A DNA stretch of 5,084 nt from the NCBI GenBank assembly GCA_003446015.1, contig DMBU01000036.1:1-5084 (forward strand). Direction: 5' to 3'. The notes beneath the pieces were generated by a model. That model saw only the letters and a list, made by a program, of their open reading frames with translations. It searched no databases and had not been told where the DNA came from. The position numbers and the translations under genes were made by a program. Origin of the DNA: Bacteroidales bacterium (GTDB lineage: Bacteria > Bacteroidota > Bacteroidia > Bacteroidales > UBA12077). This document shows positions 1-5,084 of this stretch, in pieces (within the stretch, counting starts at the first letter, position 1; each line of letters begins with the position of its first letter).

Positions 1-73
1 TTTCTTTACTCGAAATTTACAAGCAAATTTACTCCCATCTGGTCGTGAGTTTCACTTTGTTTCGGTTCTCCAC

Positions 74-96
74 AATTTAATCCCGAAGCTTCGGGA
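74..96. repeat. TCCCGA hairpin repeat, copy 1
   Basis: AATTTAATCCCGA runs into the 16-base perfect palindrome TCCCGAAGCTTCGGGA (81-96). A near copy of the same unit lies at 119-143, so the domain V-like tip at 97-118 is flanked on both sides. Short hairpins with a CCCGA/TCGGG stem are common between genes in Bacteroidota and behave like REP-type elements. No following T-run makes this a terminator. Confidence 0.65.
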
Positions 97-118
97 CTGT
101 ATACGAGACCCGTACGGT

Positions 119-143
119 AATTTATCCCGATTTTTTATCGGGA
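119..143. repeat. TCCCGA hairpin repeat, copy 2
   Basis: AATTTATCCCGAT followed by a T-rich loop and ATCGGGA gives a 7-bp stem (125-131 with 137-143) and a 5-base loop. The first 12 bases match copy 1 (74-86) except for one missing A. It sits where the 3' strand of the group II domain V would be expected, so it looks inserted into, or substituted for, part of that stem. Confidence 0.6.
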
Positions 144-150
144 GTGGTAC

Positions 151-163
151 TTCGACAAACTCA
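151..163. repeat. TTCGACAAACTCA intergenic repeat
   Basis: TTCGACAAACTCA differs by one base from TTCGACAAGCTCA at 4976-4988. The motif TTCGACAAGCTCAGTG is, from general knowledge, a frequent intergenic element in Bacteroidota genomes. Here it directly follows the TCCCGA hairpin copy 2, and the pair make up most of the interruption between the domain V-like tip and the TGTGAGAGG segment. Confidence 0.5.
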
Positions 164-468
164 GTGGAACTGTGAGAGGTTCTCCCCATCAGTCTTTACT
201 GATGGGGCAGCCTACTCGATTAGCAACTGGTGTTCATTCATATCCGTCTGTTTGTCATTTATTTAGCTTTTATTTTCTTGTCATTTTCAATCTGCACCAA
301 CCTATCCACGAAGCACAAATTTATTTTGTTTTTTTTAGCGTGGGCAATTTTTAAACCGTTCTGAACAGCGGTTACGTGGGCAGGAAAGGCGGAAGCTCTT
401 TTGCATGCCTTTGGTTTACTCACTTTCCTTAATTGTTTTTCAGAGGTGTTCGTGAGGGCTTCTCCGTT

Positions 469-497
469 GAGCGTTGGCTCGTGGGGGCTTGCAATTG
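469..497 (+). repeat. Degenerate TTGGCTyGTG...TTGCAA repeat, left copy
   Basis: TTGGCTCGTG (474-483) followed five bases later by TTGCAA (489-494) matches TTGGCTTGTG (5034-5043) followed four bases later by TTGCAA (5048-5053) near the other end of the window. Both lie in gene-free DNA in the same orientation. They look like diverged copies of one intergenic element. I do not know a family name for it. Confidence 0.4.
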
Positions 498-540
498 AAA
501 ATCATGAGCACCATTAAGAATAATTTTTAAATGCGAATAA

Positions 541-568
541 ATGTGCTTACGACTGTGGGTTGGCACAT
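541..568 (-). terminator. Weak terminator-like inverted repeat after the antiporter gene
   Basis: Nine bases past the antiporter stop codon (read on the - strand) lies the inverted repeat ATGTGC/GCACAT (563-568 and 541-546) with a 16-base interior, followed by the T-rich TTTATT. The stem is short and the loop large, so an intrinsic terminator is possible but weak. It is the only candidate close to the end of the operon. Confidence 0.25.
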
Positions 569-576
569 AATTATTA

Positions 577-2853
577 CTAAGATTTATTGTCAATTATTAA
601 AGTTGAAGGAATTTTAGCCAGCCAAGTACTTTTTTCATCTATTAAACTTTTCCACCCAAAAATACTTATTAGCATTAAGCTCTGTTGGTTAAGAGAATCT
701 AAATCAATTCCGTTCTTATTTATAAGGTTAATATGATTTGGGGCAATTTGCTCAATCGCTTTAATCGATTCTTTAGTTTCAATGCTGTTTTTTAATTGTC
801 CATTAACATCTATGAAGGTAATTTGAGAATCTGAATTATGAATTAATTTTTGTGCTAATTTTATTAAGAATGCGTCATTCTCAGTAAACAATGGAATTAT
901 TACTTTGTCAACACTCTTTAAGTCTTTATCTATCAATATGCCAATTGAAACATCACTTTTTGATATAATTAAATTCGTTCTTTCGTCAAATGGGGAATCT
1001 TTAAATATATTTTCTTTACCTATGACTTGATTTATAATTCTGTCGGGATTAATAATTTTTGTAGTTAACCCAAATATCTTACCTAATAAACTGCCTTCAA
1101 ATATTGATTGACCTATTCCAACAAGTAACAAATCAAAATCGCCTTTATTTGCCACCGAAGCAATATCATTTTCAATATCATTAGATGCTTTAAACAGGGT
1201 TGTGATTTTTTGATTAAGATTATGTGATTCCTGAATTATCGGATGAAAATTGTCCTTTTCATATTTTTCTAAATTATAGCTATTATACTCATTGCTTGGC
1301 GATAAGTGCATTACGGTAACAGAGGCATTCCCGTTTAACCTTTTAACCAGACTGTTTGCTAAACGCAGTAATGATACGCCCCTAAGCGGATTGCTAAATG
1401 AAACCAATATTTTAAATCTACTAATTGCACTTAACTCTTGCTCAGTTTCTGCTTTGGGGCTTTTGAATGCCCAGTTTATGAATGTTAGGGCTGGACCTGT
1501 CATAAACGTTGTAACCAATGCCATAATCACCATCATGGTAAAAATCTCGGGAGTTAACACGCCTAAATCATATCCTATGTTTAAAATTACCAATTCCATT
1601 AAGCCACGGGTATTCATCAATGCCCCAATTGTTAAACTATCTTTCCAGTTTTGACCAACATATTTTGCAGCCAATGCACTTCCAATAAATTTACCGGTAA
1701 CAGCCACAAGAATTATCAGGCCTGTAACTTTCCACAGATGTGGGTCATTAAGCAGACCTATTTCGGTTCTCAATCCTGTGAATACAAAAAAAAGCGGAAG
1801 TAACAGAACCAAAGCAACGTCCTCTACTTTTTCGATAAAAATATTTCTGAATTTTGCATTATCAGGCATTATAGCACCTGCCATAAAAGCACCAAACAGA
1901 GCATGAATTCCAATTATTTCTGTTGCATAAGACGAAAGTATAAGCGTAAGAAAGAATATTGCAACAATTGATTTACTCAAACTTGCCCGCGATGAATGTA
2001 AATTACCTACACGTCTTAAAAAAGGGCGAACAACTTTTATCATAAATAATACATAACCTACCGCCAGTAGTATCGTGTATATCGAACTGATAAATGAACC
2101 AGCTTTTACAATGGCTATAATTGCTGCTAATAATGACCATCCAGTTATGTCGTCTGCTGCCGCACATGTTATAACAATTGTGCCAATGCGAGTTTTATTG
2201 ATGCCTCGTTCTTGTACAATACGAGCCAAAACAGGAAATGCGGTTATGCTCATTGAAATGCCTACGAAAAGCCCAAAAGAAGAAAATTGTACACCTGTTG
2301 GTGCAAATGACTCATAAATAAAATATGCCAGCCCCATTCCCAAAGCAAAAGGGATGATTATGCTTGCATGACTTATAACAATTGCATCATGGGCTTTGGT
2401 TTTCAGTACTTTTAAGTCTAATTCCATCCCAACAATAAACATAAATAAAATCAACCCTATTTGACTTAAAAACTGCAAATTTCCCAACGAATGAGATGGA
2501 AACAATGCCGCAGTAAATTCAGGAAAGTACATTCCAATAAGCGACGGTCCAAGTATGATACCTGCAATAATTTCGCCAATAACAGAAGGCTGACCTATCT
2601 TCTTGAAAATCATGCCTAAAAAGCGTGAAACAAAAATAATGGTGACTATTTGTGCCAATAAAACAGCAAGCGGATGCTCCAAATTATGAACCAATGAGGT
2701 AATAAATTCAGCCCATTGCCCCTTATCTGAATTGGGAATAATTATATCTCTGCCGATTTCGAACTTCGTACCAAGTACGACAATCCAATACATTAAGGCA
2801 GAAAATCCGCTAATAATTCCAATATAAAAGATAATATTTCTAAATTTTTTCAT
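577..2853 (-). CDS. CPA2-family cation:proton antiporter (KefB/CHX-like) with USP-like C-terminal region
   Basis: An inner-membrane antiporter exchanging a monovalent cation (K+ or Na+) for protons. The 758-residue product has an extra N-terminal membrane segment (about 8-29), a polar linker (30-58) and a Na+/H+ exchanger domain of about 12-13 hydrophobic segments (about 60-458). Family signatures are IGEIIAGIILGPSLIG (92-107), TAFPVLARI (204-212), the paired acids of AADDITGW (D234, D235), HALFGAFMAGAIMP (317-330) and NTRGLMELVILNIG (414-427). The last resembles plant CHX transporters. The soluble tail (about 479-758) reads as two degenerate universal-stress-protein-like halves: FKILVSFSNP...LLLVGIGQS (480-583) and SIGILIDKD...QITFIDVNG (636-685). 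No TrkA-N (RCK) domain is seen, unlike KefB/KefC proper. ATG 2853 overlaps the preceding lipoprotein stop as ATGA, so the two are translationally coupled. The length is normal for Bacteroidota homologues and the frame is intact. The family is very secure; cation specificity and physiological direction cannot be read from the sequence. Confidence 0.95.
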   Translation of the reverse strand: MKKFRNIIFYIGIISGFSALMYWIVVLGTKFEIGRDIIIPNSDKGQWAEFITSLVHNLEHPLAVLLAQIVTIIFVSRFLGMIFKKIGQPSVIGEIIAGIILGPSLIGMYFPEFTAALFPSHSLGNLQFLSQIGLILFMFIVGMELDLKVLKTKAHDAIVISHASIIIPFALGMGLAYFIYESFAPTGVQFSSFGLFVGISMSITAFPVLARIVQERGINKTRIGTIVITCAAADDITGWSLLAAIIAIVKAGSFISSIYTILLAVGYVLFMIKVVRPFLRRVGNLHSSRASLSKSIVAIFFLTLILSSYATEIIGIHALFGAFMAGAIMPDNAKFRNIFIEKVEDVALVLLLPLFFVFTGLRTEIGLLNDPHLWKVTGLIILVAVTGKFIGSALAAKYVGQNWKDSLTIGALMNTRGLMELVILNIGYDLGVLTPEIFTMMVIMALVTTFMTGPALTFINWAFKSPKAETEQELSAISRFKILVSFSNPLRGVSLLRLANSLVKRLNGNASVTVMHLSPSNEYNSYNLEKYEKDNFHPIIQESHNLNQKITTLFKASNDIENDIASVANKGDFDLLLVGIGQSIFEGSLLGKIFGLTTKIINPDRIINQVIGKENIFKDSPFDERTNLIISKSDVSIGILIDKDLKSVDKVIIPLFTENDAFLIKLAQKLIHNSDSQITFIDVNGQLKNSIETKESIKAIEQIAPNHINLINKNGIDLDSLNQQSLMLISIFGWKSLIDEKSTWLAKIPSTLIIDNKS

Positions 2854-3311
2854 TTATCTAATGATTTAGTATGAGTAATTCGATATGCTACAAAATTTAT
2901 ATCAGGACACGGTGTACAAGATGTTTCCAATATTCCTATTATTCTATTGCGGGATTCAGGGTCAAGCCTTAATATCAATCGAACCGTTGTTTGTTCACCA
3001 CAAAACCTGCCGATATCAGAAGTATTTATTATTTGACTGCCACTAATATATTTTTTGGACAATGCGGATTGCCATGAAGTATTTGTGCTATTATTAATTC
3101 TGATCAAGTAATTTGTTTTATGCTTTGTGATTTCAAACTTGGCAGGACCATCAAGTTCCAGAGAGAAACAGCCACTATTTATGGAGGACGATGAGGCTTC
3201 ATCCAAATGCCATTCACCCAAAAAATCAAGGGATTGATTTTTAGACTTTGACTCTTGATTACAGCCTGAAATACAGAGCATAATAAATAGCCCGCTAAAG
3301 ATTCTTTTCAT
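2850..3311 (-). CDS. Small predicted lipoprotein of unknown function
   Basis: Starting at ATG 3311, the product of 153 residues begins MKRIFSGLFIMLCISGC, a short type II signal peptide with lipobox ISGC, so Cys17 would be lipidated and the protein anchored to the outer membrane or the periplasmic face of the inner membrane. An in-frame ATG at 3344 would add 11 residues (MKNIFIVKYCT); it has AAAGG nearby but too close for good spacing, and the longer n-region fits a signal peptide less well. The mature part is polar and beta-rich, with GEWHLDE near its start as in small lipocalin-like proteins, four further cysteines (C48, C104, C132, C135 in the short form) and a C-terminal CTPC that could form disulfides. 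I do not recognise the family. The stop codon overlaps the antiporter start by 4 bases, which suggests a linked role such as a periplasmic partner or cation/envelope sensor; that is inference only. Confidence 0.8.
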   Translation of the reverse strand: MKRIFSGLFIMLCISGCNQESKSKNQSLDFLGEWHLDEASSSSINSGCFSLELDGPAKFEITKHKTNYLIRINNSTNTSWQSALSKKYISGSQIINTSDIGRFCGEQTTVRLILRLDPESRNRIIGILETSCTPCPDINFVAYRITHTKSLDK

Positions 3312-3418
3312 AGTGCAATACTTTACAATGAAAATATTCTTCATTTACCTTTAAATTATTGAGTAAAATTCAGAACTATTTTAATGCTGTCAACGAGAGT
3401 GAAATAAAGATTAGCAAT

Positions 3419-3446
3419 TATGTAACAAGACTGAAAAAATATGTAA
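3419..3446. promoter_or_regulatory. Direct repeat TATGTAA x2, 21-base period (possible regulator site)
   Basis: TATGTAA occurs at 3419-3425 and 3440-3446, both copies on the same strand and exactly two helical turns apart. It lies between the LytTR regulator stop and the lipoprotein-antiporter pair. LytTR proteins are known to bind paired imperfect 9-base direct repeats separated by about 12-13 bases, which is the same period. However, the bases match the published AlgR/AgrA-type consensus poorly, so only spacing and location support the idea. The region is AT-rich, so chance is possible. Confidence 0.25.
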
Positions 3447-3450
3447 TGAG

Positions 3451-4170
3451 TCAGATTTTGACTTTCTGCAAGAACTCATTTCTGTAATTCTCGCTTAACG
3501 AAAGTTTGATGCTTTTTCCTTGGTCTGAAATCAAATTAGTAGTAATTTCATCAAATGAAAACACCTGAACAGCTTTAATGGAAAGGATTTCCTTTTTGTT
3601 TATTCTGCAAAAATCAGCGGTGGGGAGTAATCCGGTCAGCTTATCAAATGTGATGTTTTTCAATACAAATTCTTCTCCGTCAAATAATCGAGCAACCTTG
3701 TCGCGGCTATCGTTTTCAGATGTTTTGATGTAGGCAATTTTATCAAAAAAGATAATAGCTTTTCCTTTATCAGTGTTTAGTTGAAAAAAAGCTTTTTTCT
3801 CTGTTGCATTATTAATCAGGATTGAAGCCTTTTTTACCGCTTTTTCAAGCCGTTCTTTTGTTAAGGGCTTACGAACATAATCTACTGCATTAAGGTCAAA
3901 GGCATCAGCGGCATATTCCTTGTAAGCTGTTGTGAAAATTACAGGGCAGCCATTTAGTAAATTCGCTACTTGCAAACCGTTCATTTCAGGCATTTCAATA
4001 TCCAAAATACAAAGGTCATAATCTAGCTTAGGCAATTCTGCAAAGAATTTTAACGGGCTGTTAAATGCTTTTACAACTTCCAATTCAGGAATTTGTTCAC
4101 ATAGCATTTTCAGGTACGATAAACCTGTAAGCTCATCATCGAGCAGCAAGCATTTGAGCTTTGTGTTCAA
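3451..4170 (-). CDS. LytTR-family response regulator
   Basis: A cytoplasmic DNA-binding response regulator of 239 residues. The receiver domain (about 5-118) has the acidic pair D11-D12, phosphoacceptor D57 in ILDIEMPEMNG, the switch residues in FTTAY (T80/T81) and K101 in RKP. A short linker leads to a LytTR DNA-binding domain (about 136-239) with FCRINKKEILSIKAV (187-201) and a C-terminal LSLSENYRNEFLQKV, the usual landmarks. The start is unusual: the frame opens after a TAA 12 bases upstream, and the only plausible initiator that keeps the KCLLLDDE strand is TTG at 4170. The next ATG, codon 22, would remove the acidic pair. No Shine-Dalgarno is seen, so translation is probably coupled to the kinase gene, whose last 35 bases it overlaps. 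It almost certainly takes phosphate from that kinase. Its targets are not shown; the downstream lipoprotein-antiporter pair is the obvious candidate. Confidence 0.93.
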   Translation of the reverse strand: MNTKLKCLLLDDELTGLSYLKMLCEQIPELEVVKAFNSPLKFFAELPKLDYDLCILDIEMPEMNGLQVANLLNGCPVIFTTAYKEYAADAFDLNAVDYVRKPLTKERLEKAVKKASILINNATEKKAFFQLNTDKGKAIIFFDKIAYIKTSENDSRDKVARLFDGEEFVLKNITFDKLTGLLPTADFCRINKKEILSIKAVQVFSFDEITTNLISDQGKSIKLSLSENYRNEFLQKVKI

Positions 4171-4921
4171 GTAGATTAATTTTTAAGTGACTAATATAAA
4201 TATCGCCTTCAATAAACTTATCAAGTTTGAAATTGTTCTTGTAGATTATTTTTAGACGTTGTTCCAGTAGTTCAGAGCCTAAGCCGCTATTCTCTTTTTT
4301 CATTGGGGTTTTTGCAGATATTTTATTGGCAACTGTAAGGCAAAAAACATTATCTTTTAACTCGAAAACAATTGAAATAAAAGCATCGGAACCTTGCAGG
4401 TCGGCATGTTTAAACGCATTTTCAATAAGGTCAATAGAAATTAAAGGAGTTAATAGATTCTGTTCATAAAGGGGTTCTGTTTCATTAATTTTTGTTTTTA
4501 CTTTTAGTTCAAAAAGCGGACTCAATTTAATTTTATTTATTTCTATCAGGTTTAGTGCAAATTCAATTTCTTCCTTTGGTGTAACATATTTATTTCTACT
4601 GTCATACAAAATGTAATCCAGTACATTTGCCAATTTATCTAAGGCGAAATAAGTTTGGTATGCGTGTGATTGAATTGAGTTTAGGATGTTCTTAAAAAGA
4701 TGAGGATTTAGTTTCGATTCAAGTTTATCAAGTTGCAGTGCATTAACTCTATCTTCAAGTTCTTGAAATTTTGATTCAACCACCTTTTTCTTTTTTTCAG
4801 AATTTGAAAGCCTTAATATTAAATAGGTGAAAAGTACAATCGCAACAAATCCAGCACCTAATAAGATGTATATAAATTGAATTGGTATTTCTTTAATTAT
4901 GCCCATGTGATTATCAAACAT
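4136..4921 (-). CDS. LytS/YehU-type sensor histidine kinase (His_kinase family)
   Basis: A membrane histidine kinase of 261 residues, the partner of the LytTR regulator it overlaps. It has one transmembrane segment (about 15-38), a charged coiled-coil stretch (about 40-68), then the His_kinase dimerisation motif KLNPHLFKNILNSIQ with phosphoacceptor H74. Next come an N-box-like PLISIDLIENAFKHA (N168) and a G-box NSGLGSELLEQRLKIIY (G213, G215). The motif reads PHLFKN where the broader family has PHFLFN; I recall this form in Bacteroidota kinases, so it is probably not a defect. The middle ATPase box is reduced to LTVANK without a DxG, as is often the case in this family. No extracytoplasmic sensor domain exists: only about 14 residues precede the membrane segment, so the signal must come through the membrane, the coiled coil or a partner protein. 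The start ATG 4921 gives MFDNHMGIIK; ATG 4906 (MGIIKEIP) is an equally plausible start. Confidence 0.93.
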   Translation of the reverse strand: MFDNHMGIIKEIPIQFIYILLGAGFVAIVLFTYLILRLSNSEKKKKVVESKFQELEDRVNALQLDKLESKLNPHLFKNILNSIQSHAYQTYFALDKLANVLDYILYDSRNKYVTPKEEIEFALNLIEINKIKLSPLFELKVKTKINETEPLYEQNLLTPLISIDLIENAFKHADLQGSDAFISIVFELKDNVFCLTVANKISAKTPMKKENSGLGSELLEQRLKIIYKNNFKLDKFIEGDIYISHLKINLLEHKAQMLAAR

Positions 4922-4929
4922 TCAAAATG

Positions 4930-4962
4930 TAAAAATACAAACTTCTGTTTAGTGTAAGCAAA
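4930..4962 (-). promoter_or_regulatory. Candidate Bacteroidota-type promoter for the kinase gene
   Basis: Read on the - strand, TTTG (4962-4959) is followed after 21 bases by TATTTTTA (4937-4930), one base off the TAnnTTTG -7 box known for Bacteroidota; the spacing is in the accepted range. Transcription would begin at about 4923-4925, leaving almost no leader before ATG 4921. That would fit either a near-leaderless message or use of ATG 4906. The region is AT-rich, so confidence is low. Confidence 0.3.
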
Positions 4963-4975
4963 AAAAACAGCTCAA

Positions 4976-4988
4976 TTCGACAAGCTCA
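4976..4988. repeat. TTCGACAAGCTCA intergenic repeat
   Basis: One mismatch from the copy at 151-163. As on the left, it lies within a few tens of bases of a TCCCGA/TCGGGA hairpin (5004-5023). It is upstream of the kinase gene promoter candidate. Confidence 0.5.
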
Positions 4989-5003
4989 TTGCCTCGCTTT
5001 TGC

Positions 5004-5023
5004 ATCCCGAAAAATTTCGGGAT
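5004..5023. repeat. ATCCCGAAA/TTTCGGGAT hairpin
   Basis: A perfect 9-bp inverted repeat with a 2-base AA centre. It shares the TCCCGA/TCGGGA stem core with the two hairpins at 81-96 and 125-143. It could act as a terminator or mRNA-stabilising hairpin for a gene beyond the right edge, but no T-run follows on either strand, so a REP-like repeat is the better reading. Confidence 0.6.
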
Positions 5024-5028
5024 TGGTC

Positions 5029-5074
5029 GTGCATTGGCTTGTGCGATTTGCAAATCCCGATTAATCGCATTGGC
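5029..5074 (+). repeat. Right-end repeat with GCATTGGC direct repeats and hairpin
   Basis: GCATTGGC occurs at 5031-5038 and 5067-5074. Between them TGCGATT (5042-5048) pairs with AATCGCA (5063-5069), the interior holding TTGCAAATCCCGA. The left half (5029-5055) is the diverged counterpart of 469-497. The layout, short direct repeats enclosing an inverted repeat, suggests a small structured intergenic element; its family is not known to me. Confidence 0.4.
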
Positions 5075-5084
5075 GTCAACCTAA

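Larger units (their letters stand above)
97..220 (+). mobile_element. Degenerate 3' end of a group II intron (domains V and VI)
   Basis: Seen: the stretch CTGTATACGAGACCCGTACG (97-116) resembles the tip of a group II intron domain V. It is followed, after an interruption, by TGTGAGAGG (171-179), a hairpin with a perfect 10-bp stem (CCCCATCAGT 184-193 and ACTGATGGGG 198-207, loop CTTT), and CCTACTCGAT (211-220). From memory of the family, many bacterial group II introns end with a domain V containing TATACGAGACCCGTACGTACGG, then GTGAGAGG, a domain VI hairpin and CCTACTCGAT, the A in CCTAC being the candidate branch point. Here the proximal 3' strand of domain V is missing: CGTACGG replaces the longer CGTACGTACGG and about 50 bases of repeat follow. 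The intron body and any maturase gene would lie before position 97 and outside the window; bases 1-96 show no convincing reverse-transcriptase tail. Splicing is unlikely. The assignment rests on recalled family sequence, not on a search. Confidence 0.55.
221..576. other. Gene-free stretch downstream of the intron end
   Basis: No coding frame here has a recognisable product. If the intron reading is right, 221 is the first base of the 3' exon. The stretch contains an 8-base direct repeat CGTGGGCA (339-346 and 375-382) around a near-palindrome (AACCG 354-358 pairing with CGGTT 369-373, CTG 361-363 with CAG 366-368). It also has the imperfect repeat CGTGAGGGCTT/CGTGGGGGCTT (451-461 and 480-490), the small hairpin GAGC-GTTG-GCTC (469-480), and a 6-bp inverted repeat beside the antiporter stop codon. 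An open frame on the + strand at 172-354 runs through the domain VI hairpin and has no protein-like character. The local GC content is higher than in the genes around it. Confidence 0.6.

Noticed and set aside
1..96. C-terminal end of an intron-encoded reverse transcriptase
   Set aside because: All three + frames were read; none shows a maturase-like motif, and the frames close at different, uninformative places.
184..207. Perfect 10-bp hairpin as an intrinsic terminator
   Set aside because: No T-run follows on the + strand, and no gene ends just before it; position and flanks fit intron domain VI better.
172..354. Open frame of 60 codons on the + strand
   Set aside because: It runs through the domain VI-like hairpin, has no recognisable protein features or upstream ribosome-binding site, and its composition looks like translated non-coding DNA.
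1292..1654. Open frame of 120 codons on the + strand
   Set aside because: Entirely antisense to the antiporter gene, whose protein is clearly conserved in this stretch; the antisense product has no family resemblance.
2075..2317. Open frame of 80 codons on the + strand
   Set aside because: Antisense to the TAFPVLARI/AADDITGW region of the antiporter; a shadow of its codon pattern.
3345..3450. Promoter or terminator between the regulator and lipoprotein genes
   Set aside because: A TTGACA (near 3391) and TAGTTCTG (near 3375) are present, but the spacing fits neither the sigma-70 nor the Bacteroidota promoter pattern, and no stable hairpin with a T-run was found.
5004..5074. CRISPR array or tandem repeat array at the right end
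   Set aside because: The hairpins and GCATTGGC repeats are few, differ in length and lack regular spacers.

Overview
The window looks like a chromosomal segment from a member of the Bacteroidota. The DNA is AT-rich, the ribosome-binding sites are weak, there is a TTG/TAnnTTTG-like promoter candidate, the two-component pair is of the LytS/LytTR type with a Bacteroidota-style kinase motif, and the gene-free ends carry TCCCGA...TCGGGA hairpins and TTCGACAA(A/G)CTCA repeats of a kind common between genes in that phylum. No genus can be named from the sequence.

Left end (1-576): no gene. Positions 97-220, read on the + strand, resemble the 3' end of a bacterial group II intron: a domain V-like stretch, a domain VI-like hairpin and a CCTACTCGAT terminus. 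The domain V-like part is broken up by two hairpin repeats and a TTCGACAA repeat, so the intron end is probably dead. Positions 221-576 hold small direct and inverted repeats only.

Centre (577-4921): four genes, all on the - strand. In order of transcription they are a LytS-type membrane histidine kinase (4921-4136), a LytTR response regulator (4170-3451, overlapping the kinase by 35 bases and apparently starting at TTG), a small predicted lipoprotein (3311-2850, or from 3344), and a 758-residue CPA2-family cation:proton antiporter with a USP-like cytoplasmic tail (2853-577). The lipoprotein and antiporter genes overlap by the 4 bases ATGA, so they are almost certainly co-transcribed. A gap of about 106 bases (139 if the shorter lipoprotein start is used) separates them from the regulatory pair, with no convincing terminator. 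It holds a 7-base direct repeat at a 21-base period that could be a regulator site.

Right end (4922-5084): a promoter candidate for the kinase gene, then a repeat block similar in makeup to the left end. The simplest reading is a two-component system next to, and possibly controlling, a lipoprotein-antiporter operon involved in monovalent cation or pH homeostasis, bracketed by intergenic repeats. That functional link is inference. I see no clear sign of a wholly new system; the least explained parts are the lipoprotein-antiporter coupling and the hairpin-riddled intron end.
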